Shown piece after piece: positions 13,001 to 27,400 of a DNA stretch of 60,000 nt. How positions within the stretch are numbered: the stretch's first letter is position 1; each line of letters opens with the position of its first letter. The DNA comes from Tubiluchus corallicola (lineage: Eukaryota > Priapulida > Priapulimorpha > Priapulimorphida > Tubiluchidae), in contig JAQGDQ010000885.1 of NCBI GenBank assembly GCA_030141605.1, forward strand, positions 1-60,000, given 5' to 3'. The notes beneath the pieces are model-generated. The model was given only the letters and a program-made list of their open reading frames with translations. It ran no database searches and had not been told where the DNA came from. Both the position numbers and the translations under genes were made by a program.

Positions 13001-15466
13001 ATTCGAAAGTTATAATTTGTATGTATCACAATACAGTAATTTTTCCAGTAGTTTAAACAGACAATGTGATGTGTTAGTAAGCAAACCATTTATTTAATCT
13101 ACTATTAGTAATTAAATAAACGGAATTAAATAAATTCGCTAAAAGACTAGCTAATGTTAATTTACTGCCCTATTGCAACTTTATCCGAAACGTGTAACAT
13201 TGTCATTGGCGTAATTGGTTCTCTTCAAATCGTACTATTGTATAAAACGTGTTGTATATGGTACATAATTCATATTTAGGCACATTTATTAGGAGCTTTT
13301 TAATGAGAGATATTAAATTTTACGGAATTGTTTTATTTTTGAGCATCTTTTTATTATCTTATAGGATCAGCGTAAGTGTGCATGTGCCTACTTATTCTTT
13401 CTTTTATACAATTTTAATATATGTATAAATGTCAAAATAAATAAATGATGTATCAGAGAGGCCAACAAACATAACACGCATACACATAGATTACAGACTA
13501 AAAATCAAAGTTAGTCAAAATCGGGGATGTCCGTCTCGACGAGGTCCATAGTACAGTGCATAGACAGGCTCTCCAGCCTTGTACTGCTTGGTGACCTTGG
13601 CGACACCTCCCAAGTCTGGCGTTGAGCGAGATGACTCCTTGGATTGCTTGCCCTGAGCGGTGTGCGCTGGCGAGGGTAGCAGGGAGTCTATCCTTGTCCG
13701 TATCTGCCAAGACAAGGAGAGAATCCACAGGATGTCGGTGTTCTCCGGTACTGCATCAGAATCTTTTGAAGGCAGGCAGAGACGACTTTTGCACCAATCG
13801 TTCTGTTGCTCCGTTGGTAGCTGGATGGTATGGTGCTCCTGTGAGATGTGTGATCCCACGTTCTTTGCACCAGCTCTGGAACTCATCAGACATCAAGGTT
13901 GATGCATTGTCTGTGACCAGTGTGTGAGGGAATCCGAAGTGAGCAAAGTCCTCTTAGAGCAGATCTAGAGTGGCTCTAGTGGACGCGGAAGACGTAGGGT
14001 GAATGCATGGATACTTTGAGTAAGCATCCGTGATCACCAGCCAGTTCGTACCCATTATTATTATTACTATTAATTATTATTATTATTATTATTTTATTTT
14101 TTTTATTTATTATTATTGTTATTATTATTATTATAAAGTGCCGAGAAAACGTAAAAAGCGTTGGAAGTTTACACAGCATAATTATTTAAAACGCTCCGAA
14201 CGTATATTTCTTCAAATGTATGTATACATGATTTTAAAGCATAATTGTTTGTGGTAACTCATCAGTGAAATGTTTTTATTTAACTTGGTTTTAATAGACT
14301 TTACATTTTAACATTAACTAATAGTTTTTGTTTTTGTTTGCTGATTTGTTTGCAGCGTATTTTCCATTTGTTTCAGTATAGTCTCAGCGCGCAAAGTTTG
14401 TCGCTTATCAGTGAATCACCTGAATTATATTGCTTGTTAAAAAGTGTTGCTAAATAAGAATAAATATCCAAGAATTTAAAGAATTCGAAATATGAAGGAA
14501 AAAGCGAAAATCCATGGCCCTACAATTTGTGGTTTTTAGCTGTCTATTTTTACCCAACAGTTTTGACTGACAAATTAGCGCCTGTTTGTCTCGTTATCCA
14601 GTGACAATTAATCTGTGTTAGAAATGCAACCACCACCACTGATTATGTTAGTTTAAATTTCTAAATAGCAATAAGGCTGACCCTGCAAAGTGGGGTGCCA
14701 GCTTCTCACCTTGCTGTTGTATCGACCCACAGCCAAGATTCTGGGAAGTTTTTTCGTATTTTCTTTATTGGGGCAAGTTTTTCTGTAGCCATCTGTTGCT
14801 CGCCGAAGAACATCATCTGTGGTATGCCAGGTAGCATACGGATCTCTGAAATAATTTTAGAAAATGAATAATTTAATTAATTTGACCCGATTAATTAAAA
14901 CACAGAATCCAATGTACATATTTGGTTTCGGGAGAAATAATGGTTGGCACCGCAATTGCAGTAACCTTTGATGCAATAATAATTTACTGAACTGGAATTA
15001 TCCGAACCGCCACCAAAAACAATTTCAACTTTATAGGAATATATATATATATAAATAGTGAACTGTATAAAAATAATGAACATATTGTTCTTTGCTAGAT
15101 TATATACGAGCTGGCATTTTTTAATGCGGACGCATTTGCCGAATAAACGCACTTTTCTCACTCAAACGGCAAATGGCAACAGAAGCTACAATGAGACCGT
15201 GTCTCTATCTCTTTTAAAATGTAGTCTACATCTAAAGTTTAAAAAAGGCTATACCTACCTCTGTATAGGTAAGTATCGGTCACAACAGCCAGTTTCGCCT
15301 CCCTGAATGTCTCGTAAGCGTCAGAACTGCTGTACCAGAGCCACGGATGCAGGATTAAGCTGCGTTTCTTTCTCTCAGCACGTATGGGGGCACCTCCCAA
15401 ACGGAGAAAAGGCACAGGCACTCTATCATCGACGTCAAAGCCATATCCTCTTACGTCATCCAAAAC
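4007..15466 (-). CDS. A2M-family gene, coding exons 17-32
   Basis: Exons in gene order (plus coordinates): 15259-15466, 14710-14845, 12616-12733, 10852-11058, 10584-10712, 10128-10458, 9847-9928, 8530-8689, 8237-8317, 7893-8082, 6679-6884, 6238-6387, 5951-6123, 5597-5759, 4859-4964, 4007-4107. They cover the bait/cleavage region, MG7, CUB, thioester domain and receptor-binding domain. The last exon ends in an acidic tail and CYF with the TAA stop at 4,007-4,009. All phases join without a frameshift. Several introns are enlarged by transposons, but no exon is interrupted. Confidence 0.9.
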
Positions 15467-18400
15467 CTGAATCGAAAAAGGAAATTATTATTAGACGACG
15501 GGTTTTTACCAGTAATTACTTTATTAGATCTAATCATTATCAGAACGTGTAGCAAATTACAAAAGATGCATTTCTGTAGACATACCTGATAACTTTGACA
15601 TAAGATTAATGTTAATAGACTTTTCAGCCTTTGTCTCACTTGGCCAGGAAAAGGATTACAACAGACGTCCGTGTTTCCTCTCTTTTCTCTGATTTACGCA
15701 GACATTTTATATCAAAGTTATCAGAGACAGAAGTGCAAAGTTGAAGCGTGTTTTTACGTGGAGTTTTCGACAAGGATTGCCTTTTTCTTCAATTATATGA
15801 ACTTTAACCAAATTAGGAAGAATATCAATATACATATATAAAGCTTAACTACTTTGCCATGGTACATTATAGACATAGCATTTTTAATACACGTCCTTGC
15901 TGCTTGTCAACTTTTTTCTGCATATTACATGCATAACCCTTTACAACTACCAATTATGAAGACTCGTTTCGGCTAATTTTTCCAAAACGTCTTTTGAATT
16001 TCGAAAAATGATCACAAACCCACCGAATCTGCTGTGATGTCATTTCCACCACGTAGTAATAAAACTGACTGATCAACTGCCAGTATGCCAATAAAGGACC
16101 GAGGTGCTGTGGTGATGTGCAATTTTACTTGGTCTCCTGGCTCAGCCGATTCTTTGTTAAACCGCAATGCAACCTGCGAATAAAATACAGCCGTTGATTT
16201 GCATTCACAACAGTGGACTGGGCAAAGGCGGAGAATGTAATATCCACTTAGTGGATATATTACATTTTCCGGCAATGACATGGCTCTTAATAATTTTAAT
16301 GCCTATTTTTCGAAATAAGTGCCAACATAGATTACTGTTGTGTTTTGTTTCTCTCGGAAGGCTCGTAGAGAAAAACAGAAAAACACGCCTTCAAATTAAA
16401 CTAGTTTATTAAGCGAGAATTCTACAACACAAAAGTATGAAGGAACGCGAAATGATTACACTAAACGTGAAAATCTGGAAAACGTTTGAGTGTATCTGAA
16501 AAATCTGTGAATCTGCGTGAGTCTCTGCCGCCTGCTTCGCCTTATATAGCGCGCCCGAGAAGCTTCCAGAAGTTTTGTTCCAGAACATTCTACACGGTAA
16601 GACGATCATTCCAACGGAACATTCTACAATGTTCTATGTAATTCTAATGGATGCCAGCAATCTCAACAACAATTATTGAAGGCAGGGCGGTAAGGACAGA
16701 GTCCCAAATTATATTCTCTGTACTACAATCCATAAAGAGAAAATATAACAATTATGTAAAGGGGAAGAAAAGGTAATTGTACCGCATGTCCAAAGAACTT
16801 ATATTACTTAGCATGATGCTCACCTCTATTTGAAAGACCCATGTAAGACTATATATTTGTATATATTTTCATGTATCATATATACGTATTATATCTTGTG
16901 CATTCATTTTGTACTTGTACTTACATACAAATATATAACTAGCATTTTTTGCATATGTATAATTGTGTTTAACCAGTTGATATAACAGTTTGCAACAGTG
17001 CTGAAATACATAAATGATGAACTTAAGTTACAAGGCAGACGTTTCCTTAGTTGAAGATGCTAGTTGGAAAAGAATATTCTTAATTCCAAAACAAAACCAC
17101 ATAATTGTTCATACCTACAATATAAACTCATTTAAACTTTTGCTTAGTTTGGGAAGAATGTGCTACATATATTTTTTCAAACTTTGCACACGGTTATCTA
17201 ACCTTGTTCAAACTACTTACAGTTAAAATGGCTGCACTTAACAGTCCCTGTGGGTATTTAAATTTACAAGATTTTCAGCATTACTGCTAATGCATACTCT
17301 GTATGCAATAAGACCTCATGTAAGTGATACAAAATTTTAAAACGAATCTGTTCAGCTTTATTTACAAAGAATAAGGTTTTCTTTTTGCTTTAACTATTAC
17401 ACGGACTAACTCATAAACGTGAATATTAATTTATTACCTATAGTTCTATATCTTGATGGTTGAGAGATGGCAGCACTTGTGCCATCTGCCAAAGAAAATG
17501 ACGATAAGAGAAGTGGTAAAGAATTAAAAATGGTATCAAGTGCTAATGCTAAGTGTGATTTTTCTAATTGCTATTAATAATATTATTCTTTTCAACTAAC
17601 CTGGTTGTCAAATCCACCCTGAACTTCAAAGTTAGTTGCATCAGTTATCACCTCTCCACTACTGTGTATGTAATAAACAAGCATTCTTGAGCGAGGAGCC
17701 ATGGCATTGTTTATCTCAATATTGAACTCTTGCTCGCTATTTTTCATTGGTACGTAGCCATTGTCTTCAATGTTTCCACGTGATATAACCTAACAAAAGG
17801 GTTTGTACTTGAAAATGGGCACGAAGAAGTTCCTCAGATTTAAACAGAGAATTCAGAGGCTGGTAATCATAATAAAGGAAGAAAAAAGACAGAATAAAAA
17901 GAAATTCATTCGCTCTCCATTTTGTCTTCATTTATTCATTTACTCATTCATTTCATTATTCTGTCATTCATTTGGCTGGCCAGTAAGTCAGCCAGTCAGT
18001 CGGTTATGCTTTTATTCATTTGTTTTTGTTTATTCACTCACTCGGTAATTTGTTGATTGATTTGTCAATCACTCATTTATCACTCATGAGGAATTATTCA
18101 CTCATTCACTAACGTTTTCACCTTTCACAGTGCACCTGCTTATTTTCTGGGCGAGCCCTTCTTGCTTACTAATTAAATACTTCATTTATTTATTCCGTTA
18201 TTTGTATCATTAGTTGATTCGTTTTAGAACTACTATTTAGATTTTTTATGGAAAACCTTCGTTCTAGCTATGTAGTTACCAGAAAAATGATCAGAAGGTG
18301 TGAAATGCGCAAAAAAAGTTGAAAATCTACCTGATAATATACTCCGTCGATCACATCTGTTGATTCCACCAGAAAAGTGGCTTGGTCTCCAGCCTGTTGA

Positions 18401-21400
18401 AAAGAACATTTCTAATTACATTTCTCGTGTTTTGGAAAAGATAAAAAAATTCACCTCACACAGTCAAGTATTTTTATTTATCTTGATAACACAAATGAAA
18501 TCTTTACTTACCACTAGATCTGCACTCCTTAGTCCAACTTGAACAAAAGCTTTCACACCAGCTTTATATTCCCATGCACTCTTCGCGGCACTACTGTCGC
18601 CAGTTGATTGAGTATATCTGACCTTAAAATTACAAAGCAGTGTTTAGTTTTTTTTTCTAAATTTAAATTTTATTGAAATAGACGTAGCAAAAAGTGTAAA
18701 AGTATACAATTCTTTAATATACCTAACTACCTACATACAGCTTGAGTTGATTTCATTTCAGATTGAATTTATGGCCTCATTGTACGTCGTAGTTCTTCAG
18801 CTGCAATCAAAATTTCTATAATTTCTGCTGCACCCCCCCTCTTGCTCTTGGCTAGAATTTCTCTCGGGGTTTTCATCAGAAAATTTTCGAAACACTCACT
18901 CCTCTTTTTCATGCACATCCATTTCACTAGTTTCACCATATGGTCTGGTTGCAAATGCCTCATTAGTGAATCTTTTTTCTTTTCGATACTCTTTGTCTGC
19001 AAACGTTTTTACCTTCCGTTTCATACATTAACTTCCGGTTTGGATTCTGATAGGTTTCGAGTTCGTTTATTTAATTAAACTTGTGCGCTTAAGCAATTAC
19101 ACATACACTATGTCATTACTTATGCTAAACTTATACATATTCTTTAATTAATATGTTCTTCAGATGAAGGAAAAGCAAATTTCAACGTAACAATCAATTT
19201 TTTGGGACTGTCACTTTCACATTTGCAATACTATGCAGAACATGGCTAAAAATTGTGCAGAGAATTAAACCCAGATTCTTTAAAATGTCTTACGTCAAAG
19301 TTAAGACTTCCAAGAATCAACAGAGGAACTTCTACTTGAACCACAACGCGTCCATCAGCTGGTATTGTGTATTTTTCAGTCTTACTTTTTGATAATCTGG
19401 TATCTTTTGTAATATCTTTTATGCTCTCTTTTTGTATTTTTTTTTCTACACTGCTATCCCATCTATAATAAATGAAAAAACAACATCGTTACTGGAGTGG
19501 TACTATTTATTATTGCTACCCTTTAAATTTTTTAAACAAGTTTACTGTCGTGCGAATATTTTATGTAAGTGCAATCAGTAAAATTCATCATTTGAACAAA
19601 GAGCTTTTCACAAAAGCTTGAACAATTTAACTTATTAAGTGCGCCAACTTTTTTATTTATTACAACAACTGAAATTGCAAGCTCAAACCCTGTTTCTTGA
19701 AGACTGCAAAGTAACCACAACAGCGATACAATTTCTATTACAAGCAAAATAAGTTTTTTTAAGGGACGAAAAAAGTTGCAACCTTGGTAGAATTAGATCT
19801 GGATTAGGATCTGGATTTTTTTCACCCCATTTATAAGTGAGTTCTACTTCTTGAGCATCTGAATCCAACAGCGGCGACCCATCTTGACGTTCAAACGTTA
19901 TCTACAAAACAAATTCCTTTATTCTCTAGGAAATTACCGTATATACTCGCATATAAGCCTACATCGCATATAAGCCGACCCCCTAAAACTGCTTTAAAAT
20001 GGCCAGTTTTTGCAAAACCCCGTATATAAAGCCGACCATCAACTTTTCTCATCCATGTTGCCAATTCTGCAGAGAGGGAAGTCACCAGCCTTTCTTTGAT
20101 CAATAACATACTTTTGAAAACCCAAAAGTTTATGTTCATATTGTGATGGCAATTTTTGTGCAATTTTCGTTCTCTGTCTCAAACTTATAGAGTGTCTGTT
20201 CAGAAAACGTGTACACCAATATGTTCCTCTATAAGCTGCCTACGAATTGGCTGATGACGTCGGCTTCACCACTAGCTCACCCCCTCCAATACACCACTGG
20301 TGACACACAACCAAATAAAGAGTCAGATAGCGATGAAAATGTGTGGCTGGAAAATTGGCATTAGTGTCTGTCCTTGTGTTCATTTTGTTTCATGCGCATA
20401 TAAGCCGACCCCCTGATTTCAGTATTGTATTTTATAGTTCTAAATTCGGCTTATATGCGAGTATATACGGTAAGAATAATTATAGTTTTCGCAGGCTGTC
20501 TTGATAAAAAACATAAAGCGTATCAAAGTAATAAGTACCGAAGTAGAGAAATTGGTTTCGAAAGTTATGCATACCACAGCAAAATAAGGTAGCCCGGGCT
20601 TGTAGTAATCAGGTCCTTGAAACGTCATTTTCACTGGATGCTGGTACTTGCTGACAGAAGCTTCACCTGTCAGCTCAACACCAGTTGCCTCCTCGGTCAC
20701 TATGGCTTCTATTGTTATTCTTCTACCATCTCCAATAATTGACAGGACTTTAAAAGTAAAAGCGGCTTCTCCGTCAATCTGAAAATTTGTAACTGGTTAC
20801 AACAAGCGTTAGCGCGAATACAAAAATTTCTGTTACAAAGAAAATGAGGCATGCTATGCTCAACATTTGGTCACTTTGCTTTTCTTTATTGTTGACAGGT
20901 GTAAATGTTAACATTTTTACCTGGATAGTTTTTGTGAGGATTTTTCTCTGACCATCTAAAAGAGAAACCACGGCTTTACCTTTTACTGGACCACCGTGGG
21001 TATATCTGAAAAAAAGTTAAAAACTGTGTGCTGTTTACACTGAAATGCAATCAATTCATTTTCACTGCTAAAATTTCCATATTTGATCGCAAGAGTAAAA
21101 ATAATTCGTTGTATTGGTTGTGTATAGCTAGGTATTGGGTTTTATGGATGGCAAAACTATGAAGAGTCAGATTATAAAACTACACGTTTATTAAACATCA
21201 AACACAATAAGTATAACAGATAGTAATGCCAAGCCCCCTGATCTAGCTTGCTCTCCTTCAGCTCCCAGACTCAATCCCCTGAGCTGGGCGCATCACAAGG
21301 CTTATATATTGTGCTCCGAGCTTCGACACCTCGATTCTGAATCACTTACTCACGTGACACCACTCCTTAACTGGCTTCATACCAGCATTCATCAACGTAA

Positions 21401-24400
21401 TTATTTATCATAATCTAACGCTTTTAACAAAGTTTAACAGGTCCTCTTTACTGCAAGGAATTACTTTTCGCTAAATAATTTTCATATTTAAAGAATGCAG
21501 ATGCCGATCTTACTTCATCATTATTAAATTACAAGTGTTTGAAGCAAATAGAATTTTGTTGTTATTGCCAGCCACTTACTTTGCTCTGACAACACCAGAA
21601 AGTTCAAAACTGTCTCCGACTAGGAATGAGGGAAGATCAACTTTAACTTCAAATCGTGGTAGAACTGAAAAAAGAATAAATTATAATTATTGATTTTTCA
21701 CCCAACTCATTTTGTAGCTGATTAAACTGACAACATTCCAGCCAAATTGATCGGTTTACTTACGGTTCATACGATAAGATCTAAAACACCAAAGTCATTA
21801 TTTTGATGGATTGTACTCATTATTCAAAGTTATTGTTAATTTTTGGGATTCGGTTATTTGACATCGGTGATTAAACATTACCACAAAACGAGCAAAACAC
21901 GAAAGTTATTTATGCTGGGAGTTCGTAAAATTTTGGGAGGCAAAAAACTTACCATATTCTTCGACTTCAAAGTTCTTTGAGGCTTCCTCTCCCTGTATTT
22001 GCGAAATAAAAAAAGAGTTTATTTTATACTATTCATGTTAGTAAATAGACAATTTTGTTGTCAGCAGACTAGACTTTATATATGACTTCCATTCAAACTG
22101 TTTGACTGATGAAAGAGCTATATTAAGAAAAACCAGTAAGACACTTACATCAGAGTTAAAAGTGATTTTCCACGTGCCAAAAACAGGCTGATCACTTAAC
22201 ATGAAATCCAACGTTGCAACACCTGAACACAACAGGAAAATTTAAAGAACGATAATTTCATGTTTTTTTACTGTTACGGTACGGTTTATCATTAAAATTT
22301 GACTCATTGTTGCTAGGATGGGCGTACGGGCCTATTTTTTCAAAGAGGGCTGAGCCGTTTTTGCTCGAAAAATACAGCGGCAACCCGAAAAAAGCGCATG
22401 CCAACTTCGAGTCGAGAATTGATCAAAAAATACCCGAATTTCGGGCACTTCATTTGACGTCGTGGAGATATTTCGAGATTTCCTTTTATAAAATATGTTT
22501 TTCATCATCTGGCCGGTGCTCGAAAAATCTGGTGATTGCTCCGATCCGGGAGGGGGATGCAGCCCCCAGCCCATACGCATATGACTGCTAGCCTGAGCGA
22601 AATGGCAATTTTTTTTATTTACTGATACCCGATCCAGCTTTTGCCAAATGTACAACCAAACTGGTTTATGAAGTTTTTTCACTTGTAACTTGAATGAGAG
22701 AGAGAAAATAACTGAATAGCTCGGCTGCAAAGTTAAGCAACACCAAGCCGGGATAATAAAAGATGAATAAAAACTGACAAAACGGGCATATACCGTATTC
22801 AAATATCTTGGTGAGGGGGTAGGTGTACACATACGAACATGGCTAAGTTGCTGCAGTAAAAATAATTTGTCTTATTGAGCGAGCATGCTTACCATTCACT
22901 GTAGTTAAACCCTTCCACTCCGTCATTTTATTTCCACTTGGATCTTTAATGTCAACATCTGGTGTCCCTTTGTATGGTTTTAGGTAAGGGTTAACAGTAA
23001 TAGCTCTAAACTGAACTGCAATTTTAATCAAAATGTTTATAGAATAACTGTAGTTGTATTGAGAATGCAATAAACACCATAGAAAACGATCAATGGCTAA
23101 TTACTATTTACCACTAAGTTACAAACAATTTAAAAAATATATCCACGTATGTAGATAACTTTTAAAGCCCTATAGCAGCATATAAGCCTAAATTACGTAT
23201 TTCTAGCTATCGTAAGTAATAGGGACGTGCACAAGGGAGTGCTAGGGAGCGTGAAATAAAAAAGGATTTTGACAGAAGAAAATGAGCAATTGGTTTACAC
23301 TATCCATTTAGGATTCTAAATCACTATTCAAAAAGTTTGAACAATAGGGACCCACTGGTTTCCTTTTGTAGATGTAGGTAAAAATAGATATTACAGTGAC
23401 TAGGACACAGGACCACATTACAGCGTCATTATTATCTATCCACATCTTGCCATTTTACAGGGTCCAACAAACTACGTATTGAATTACACCGTTTACAATA
23501 CAGGTACACAATCGGCACGTTTCTGAAAACTCTTATGCTAACCTAAGCATACTATTATTCTCAATGATAATATATCTTGCGTATTGTATCTTTTTCACAA
23601 GGGATATAAGGCTTTATTATGATCTCGAGATCTACTGTTTAGTACTAAGGTTTTGTTTAAGCTTTTATTGGTATATAAAACAGTTTTTTCGTATAGGGAG
23701 GTGTATGATATCTCTTTAGGGCATTAAGCCTGTGTATTTAATTCTGCTTATGGGACTGTCCTAGGTAAAGGTATCTTTTGCTCACTGGAATAGCAGCAAC
23801 TGCAAGAGCGGAGAGCTGAGCACTTTCACCTTTCAACAGCACAGAAACAACTCCCAAAATAACTCTCCAGGGAAGTAAAAGTACCTCCCTGGGACTCTGT
23901 AAAATCATAAACTGCTGAATGGCAAGAATGTGGACTATATTCATTCGCCATTCTATTCAGCTTCTCGGCCAAATTTAGTATAAAACTTCTGGGTCGCAGT
24001 TCTTTCAGTTGTAAATCATCCATTACTAAGAATTAAGTACATCGTGTGTTAATTTTTGAACGTACCTTTATCAGACGGTTTGTAAGTTGCTTTGTCTGTC
24101 TGTATGAAAACGGACCTTCCCTTCAAATTGTAATCTAAATCGGTTGCATTATGAAAGCCAAATCCTTCGCCTGCTGAAACTGTTCCCCTTCCTTCCACTT
24201 CTAATACATAACTGCCCAGTGACAAATCATTTGGAAGCTAAAATAAAAAAGAGGGTATATCAAATACTAGTGCTACACTATTAAATTTAATTAACATAAT
24301 TTACATAATTGAACAGCGTAGAAATAACGCGAGTCGTTTTTACAGGCTACTTAAGCATATTTTGTGCATCTTTAAGCGTGATTACAATGTTATGTTTACT

Positions 24401-27400
24401 ACAATTAACTTTGGCTGCATTATCTGCCTGAAAAACAAGTTACTAAAATTATGATATTGCAAGTTATTCTAAACGAGTGGTCCTAATTTAAGAATCAACT
24501 TTATTCCGTTTGAATAGCTAATTTTCAACGAGAATAATAAACCAAAGTTAAAATTGAAATAATTGGGCACGACAATCAAATCAAGAGAGTTGTAGGCATA
24601 ACTTGTCTCTTCGTTTTACGAATTAGCCAGAAGAGCATTTGCCACACTTCTCAATTTAAGTAGGGTGATTTTCTGCATACAGTTTAATTAGTCAATTAAA
24701 GCAATCATCTTTACAAAATATAAACTACGTACTCAATTAATTACGTAGCAATTAATACGTATATATCATGTACTACACACCCTACACTCTAGCGAGCATA
24801 CCTGTAACGAAACATTTCCGGGAATTCCAGGAGCAAATTCAACTTTTTCTGAAGCAATGAGGATTCCAGGATGTGGTATCTTCTCTTCGACTTCTAAACA
24901 TAGCAATAATGAAAATTTATTGTATTGACCAAATTCGAAAATGGATGTTTCTAGTTTTCAAAGTATTATTGTATACCTAAATTAAATGGGACAACGTAAA
25001 CTAATGTTTATGAAACAACTGTATAGCATCATAATTCCGAAGTTTTAAATCTCTAAAATTTCTAAGATGTTCATTTGTTTGTAAGGAATTATTGATGTCT
25101 CTGATAAATAACACTGCCAAACTATTGATATAAAAAGTCAAAGTCTTTGTTTAAACTAATTAAGACTTTGTCTGGGCAGCGGCCTTCAATGTTTAGACTC
25201 AGGAAGTGTTATCACTGACCACAGTGACCAGTAGTTAGGTATAATAACTGTTACTATCGTGATACGAGCGAAACATGAGCTTACGCAAAGTGAATTGCCT
25301 GAAATTTATCATGAAATTTTTAAATTTCACATTGCCAACATTTCAGCACTTAATTTATTGAACAACTTACGCGGTGGCTTGACCCGCCTTTTGTATATAC
25401 TGACTGTCACTGTTACGTTTTGCGTTACGGTGTCCAATATTGTCACAGCGGTGTTGTACGTCATACCAGGGCGTATAACTTGAGGTCCCACAATCACGTA
25501 AGAACTGGAAATAAAAAAAACATCAGTTTGTATCCTGCACACTGAGGTGTCAATATTAATTAATCCTTTACACAAATTGACGAGGTGATAAGCTGAGCGG
25601 AAATGGTGCGTCTGGGTGCTCATAGACTGTGATGATAAGCAATTACGGCCCTGGCAAGTTAATGAATTGATGACTGTTAGGATAATTGGTTCTGGGGATG
25701 TTACCGGTTGAAGCTGTATATATATAGTTAAAGCAGATGTATACACATTTGAACACATGCCTCTGCCAGTTCAGCATTATGTCTATTTAGAGCATTGTCC
25801 TTGATGACTAGCAATGTGCCGGTGGAGCTCGACACAACTGTCTACATTAATCCTTTACCATTACAAGTTAAACATATCAAGTTCCTATCAGCATTTAAAA
25901 CAAAAATAAATTGACTAATATTAACCAGATATGAATTATTATATCGTATTAGAGTACAGCAAGAAGCAAGAAGCCGGCTAGTGTTCGATTTTAAAAGCAG
26001 CAACTGAATTTCTTGGTCGCACTCATTAGAGACACACGTACAGTCTGATTTTGAAACCGTACTAGAGTACATAGAAAACAAAGACGCGTATAATGTGTGG
26101 ACTTGGCTGTTGGACAAAATAAAGAAAGCTAGTGACCCAACTCTTTTGCAGAAAACAATAACAGAACACAGCAAGCCGTTTTGGACAAGCAATCTATCGC
26201 AATTATCAAAAAAGCTAAGGGAACTCAGGAAAAGATATCTACGTTTGTCGAATGTTCCAAATACGTTAGCTTACTTGGAAGCAAAGAAGCAGTTCGATCA
26301 GATGTAAATGAGGAGCTCAACAATTGGGTAAATGAGAACACAGCCAATTTAAACATCGCGCAAGGTAAAACGTTTTGGAAAACCCACAGTAAACTTTCCG
26401 GAGAGAAATCGGATGTGCGGATTGAAACTTTGAAATACCAAAATAAATATTATATTGACGATAGTGATAAAAGTGACATATTGAACAAAACGTTCTTTAG
26501 TGGCTCCCATATTGACAGTGCAACATTCGACCAAGCATGGTTTAATGAAGTATGCCATTTCACCGAACGACCCCTTCCACAACCAAACGAACATTGGTGG
26601 TGCAATGATAACTTCACAATGGATGAAGTTGATAAAGCAATAAAGAGCACACAAATGTGTAACAAAAGTATTGATACCGAAGGATGCCATCCACGGATGT
26701 TTCGTCACATGGGTTTTGGGCCAAAACAACATTTATGAACTTTGTAAATATATGTTTAGAACAAAATGTGTGGCCATGGCAAAATGCAAAGGTTGTGTTC
26801 TTCAAGAAACCAGCAAAAGATAATTATTGTGACCCCAATAATTATAGGCCGATTACTATTACTTCCTATTTTGGCAAACTGGCTGAAAAGCTTCTAGAAA
26901 ATAGATTGCAGCTGTTTCTCAGTGAAAATAACTTGTTGATGTTGAGCAAGAAGGATTTCCACCAGGGGGTAGTACAACCTGATATCTGACGAGACTAATT
27001 TCAAAATTATAAAGTAAACTAATCCAGAAAAGAGGCTGTATTGCAGTGTTTTGCGACTTTAAAAAAGCATTCGACAGTGTGTGGTTAGACAGTTTAAGCT
27101 GGAAGTTGTATGACAAAGGCTTACGGGGCAACATCTTGAACCTCTTGGTAGCATTGCTAAGAGACCTATTTAAATTTGTCCAAAAGATGTGACATTTGTT
27201 TAATAATCACCTGTCGAACAGATACTCTTGTCAGATAGGGTTACCCCAAGGTTTTAATGTGATAATTTGTTTAAGTGGTGTAACATGTGGCGTATGAATA
27301 TTAACTGGGTAACCCCAAGGTGATAATGTGATAATTTGTTTAAGTGGTGTAACATGTGGCGTACGAATATTAACTGGGTAACCCCAAGGTGATAAACGTG

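Noticed and set aside
16020-16173. Exon 16 ending at the GTTTGT donor
   Set aside because: That border puts exon 17 in a frame with an early stop; donor GTGGGT four bases earlier gives continuous coding.
26349-26732. 127-codon minus-strand frame
   Set aside because: Antisense of the retrotransposon relic, whose plus strand carries the clear RT homology.
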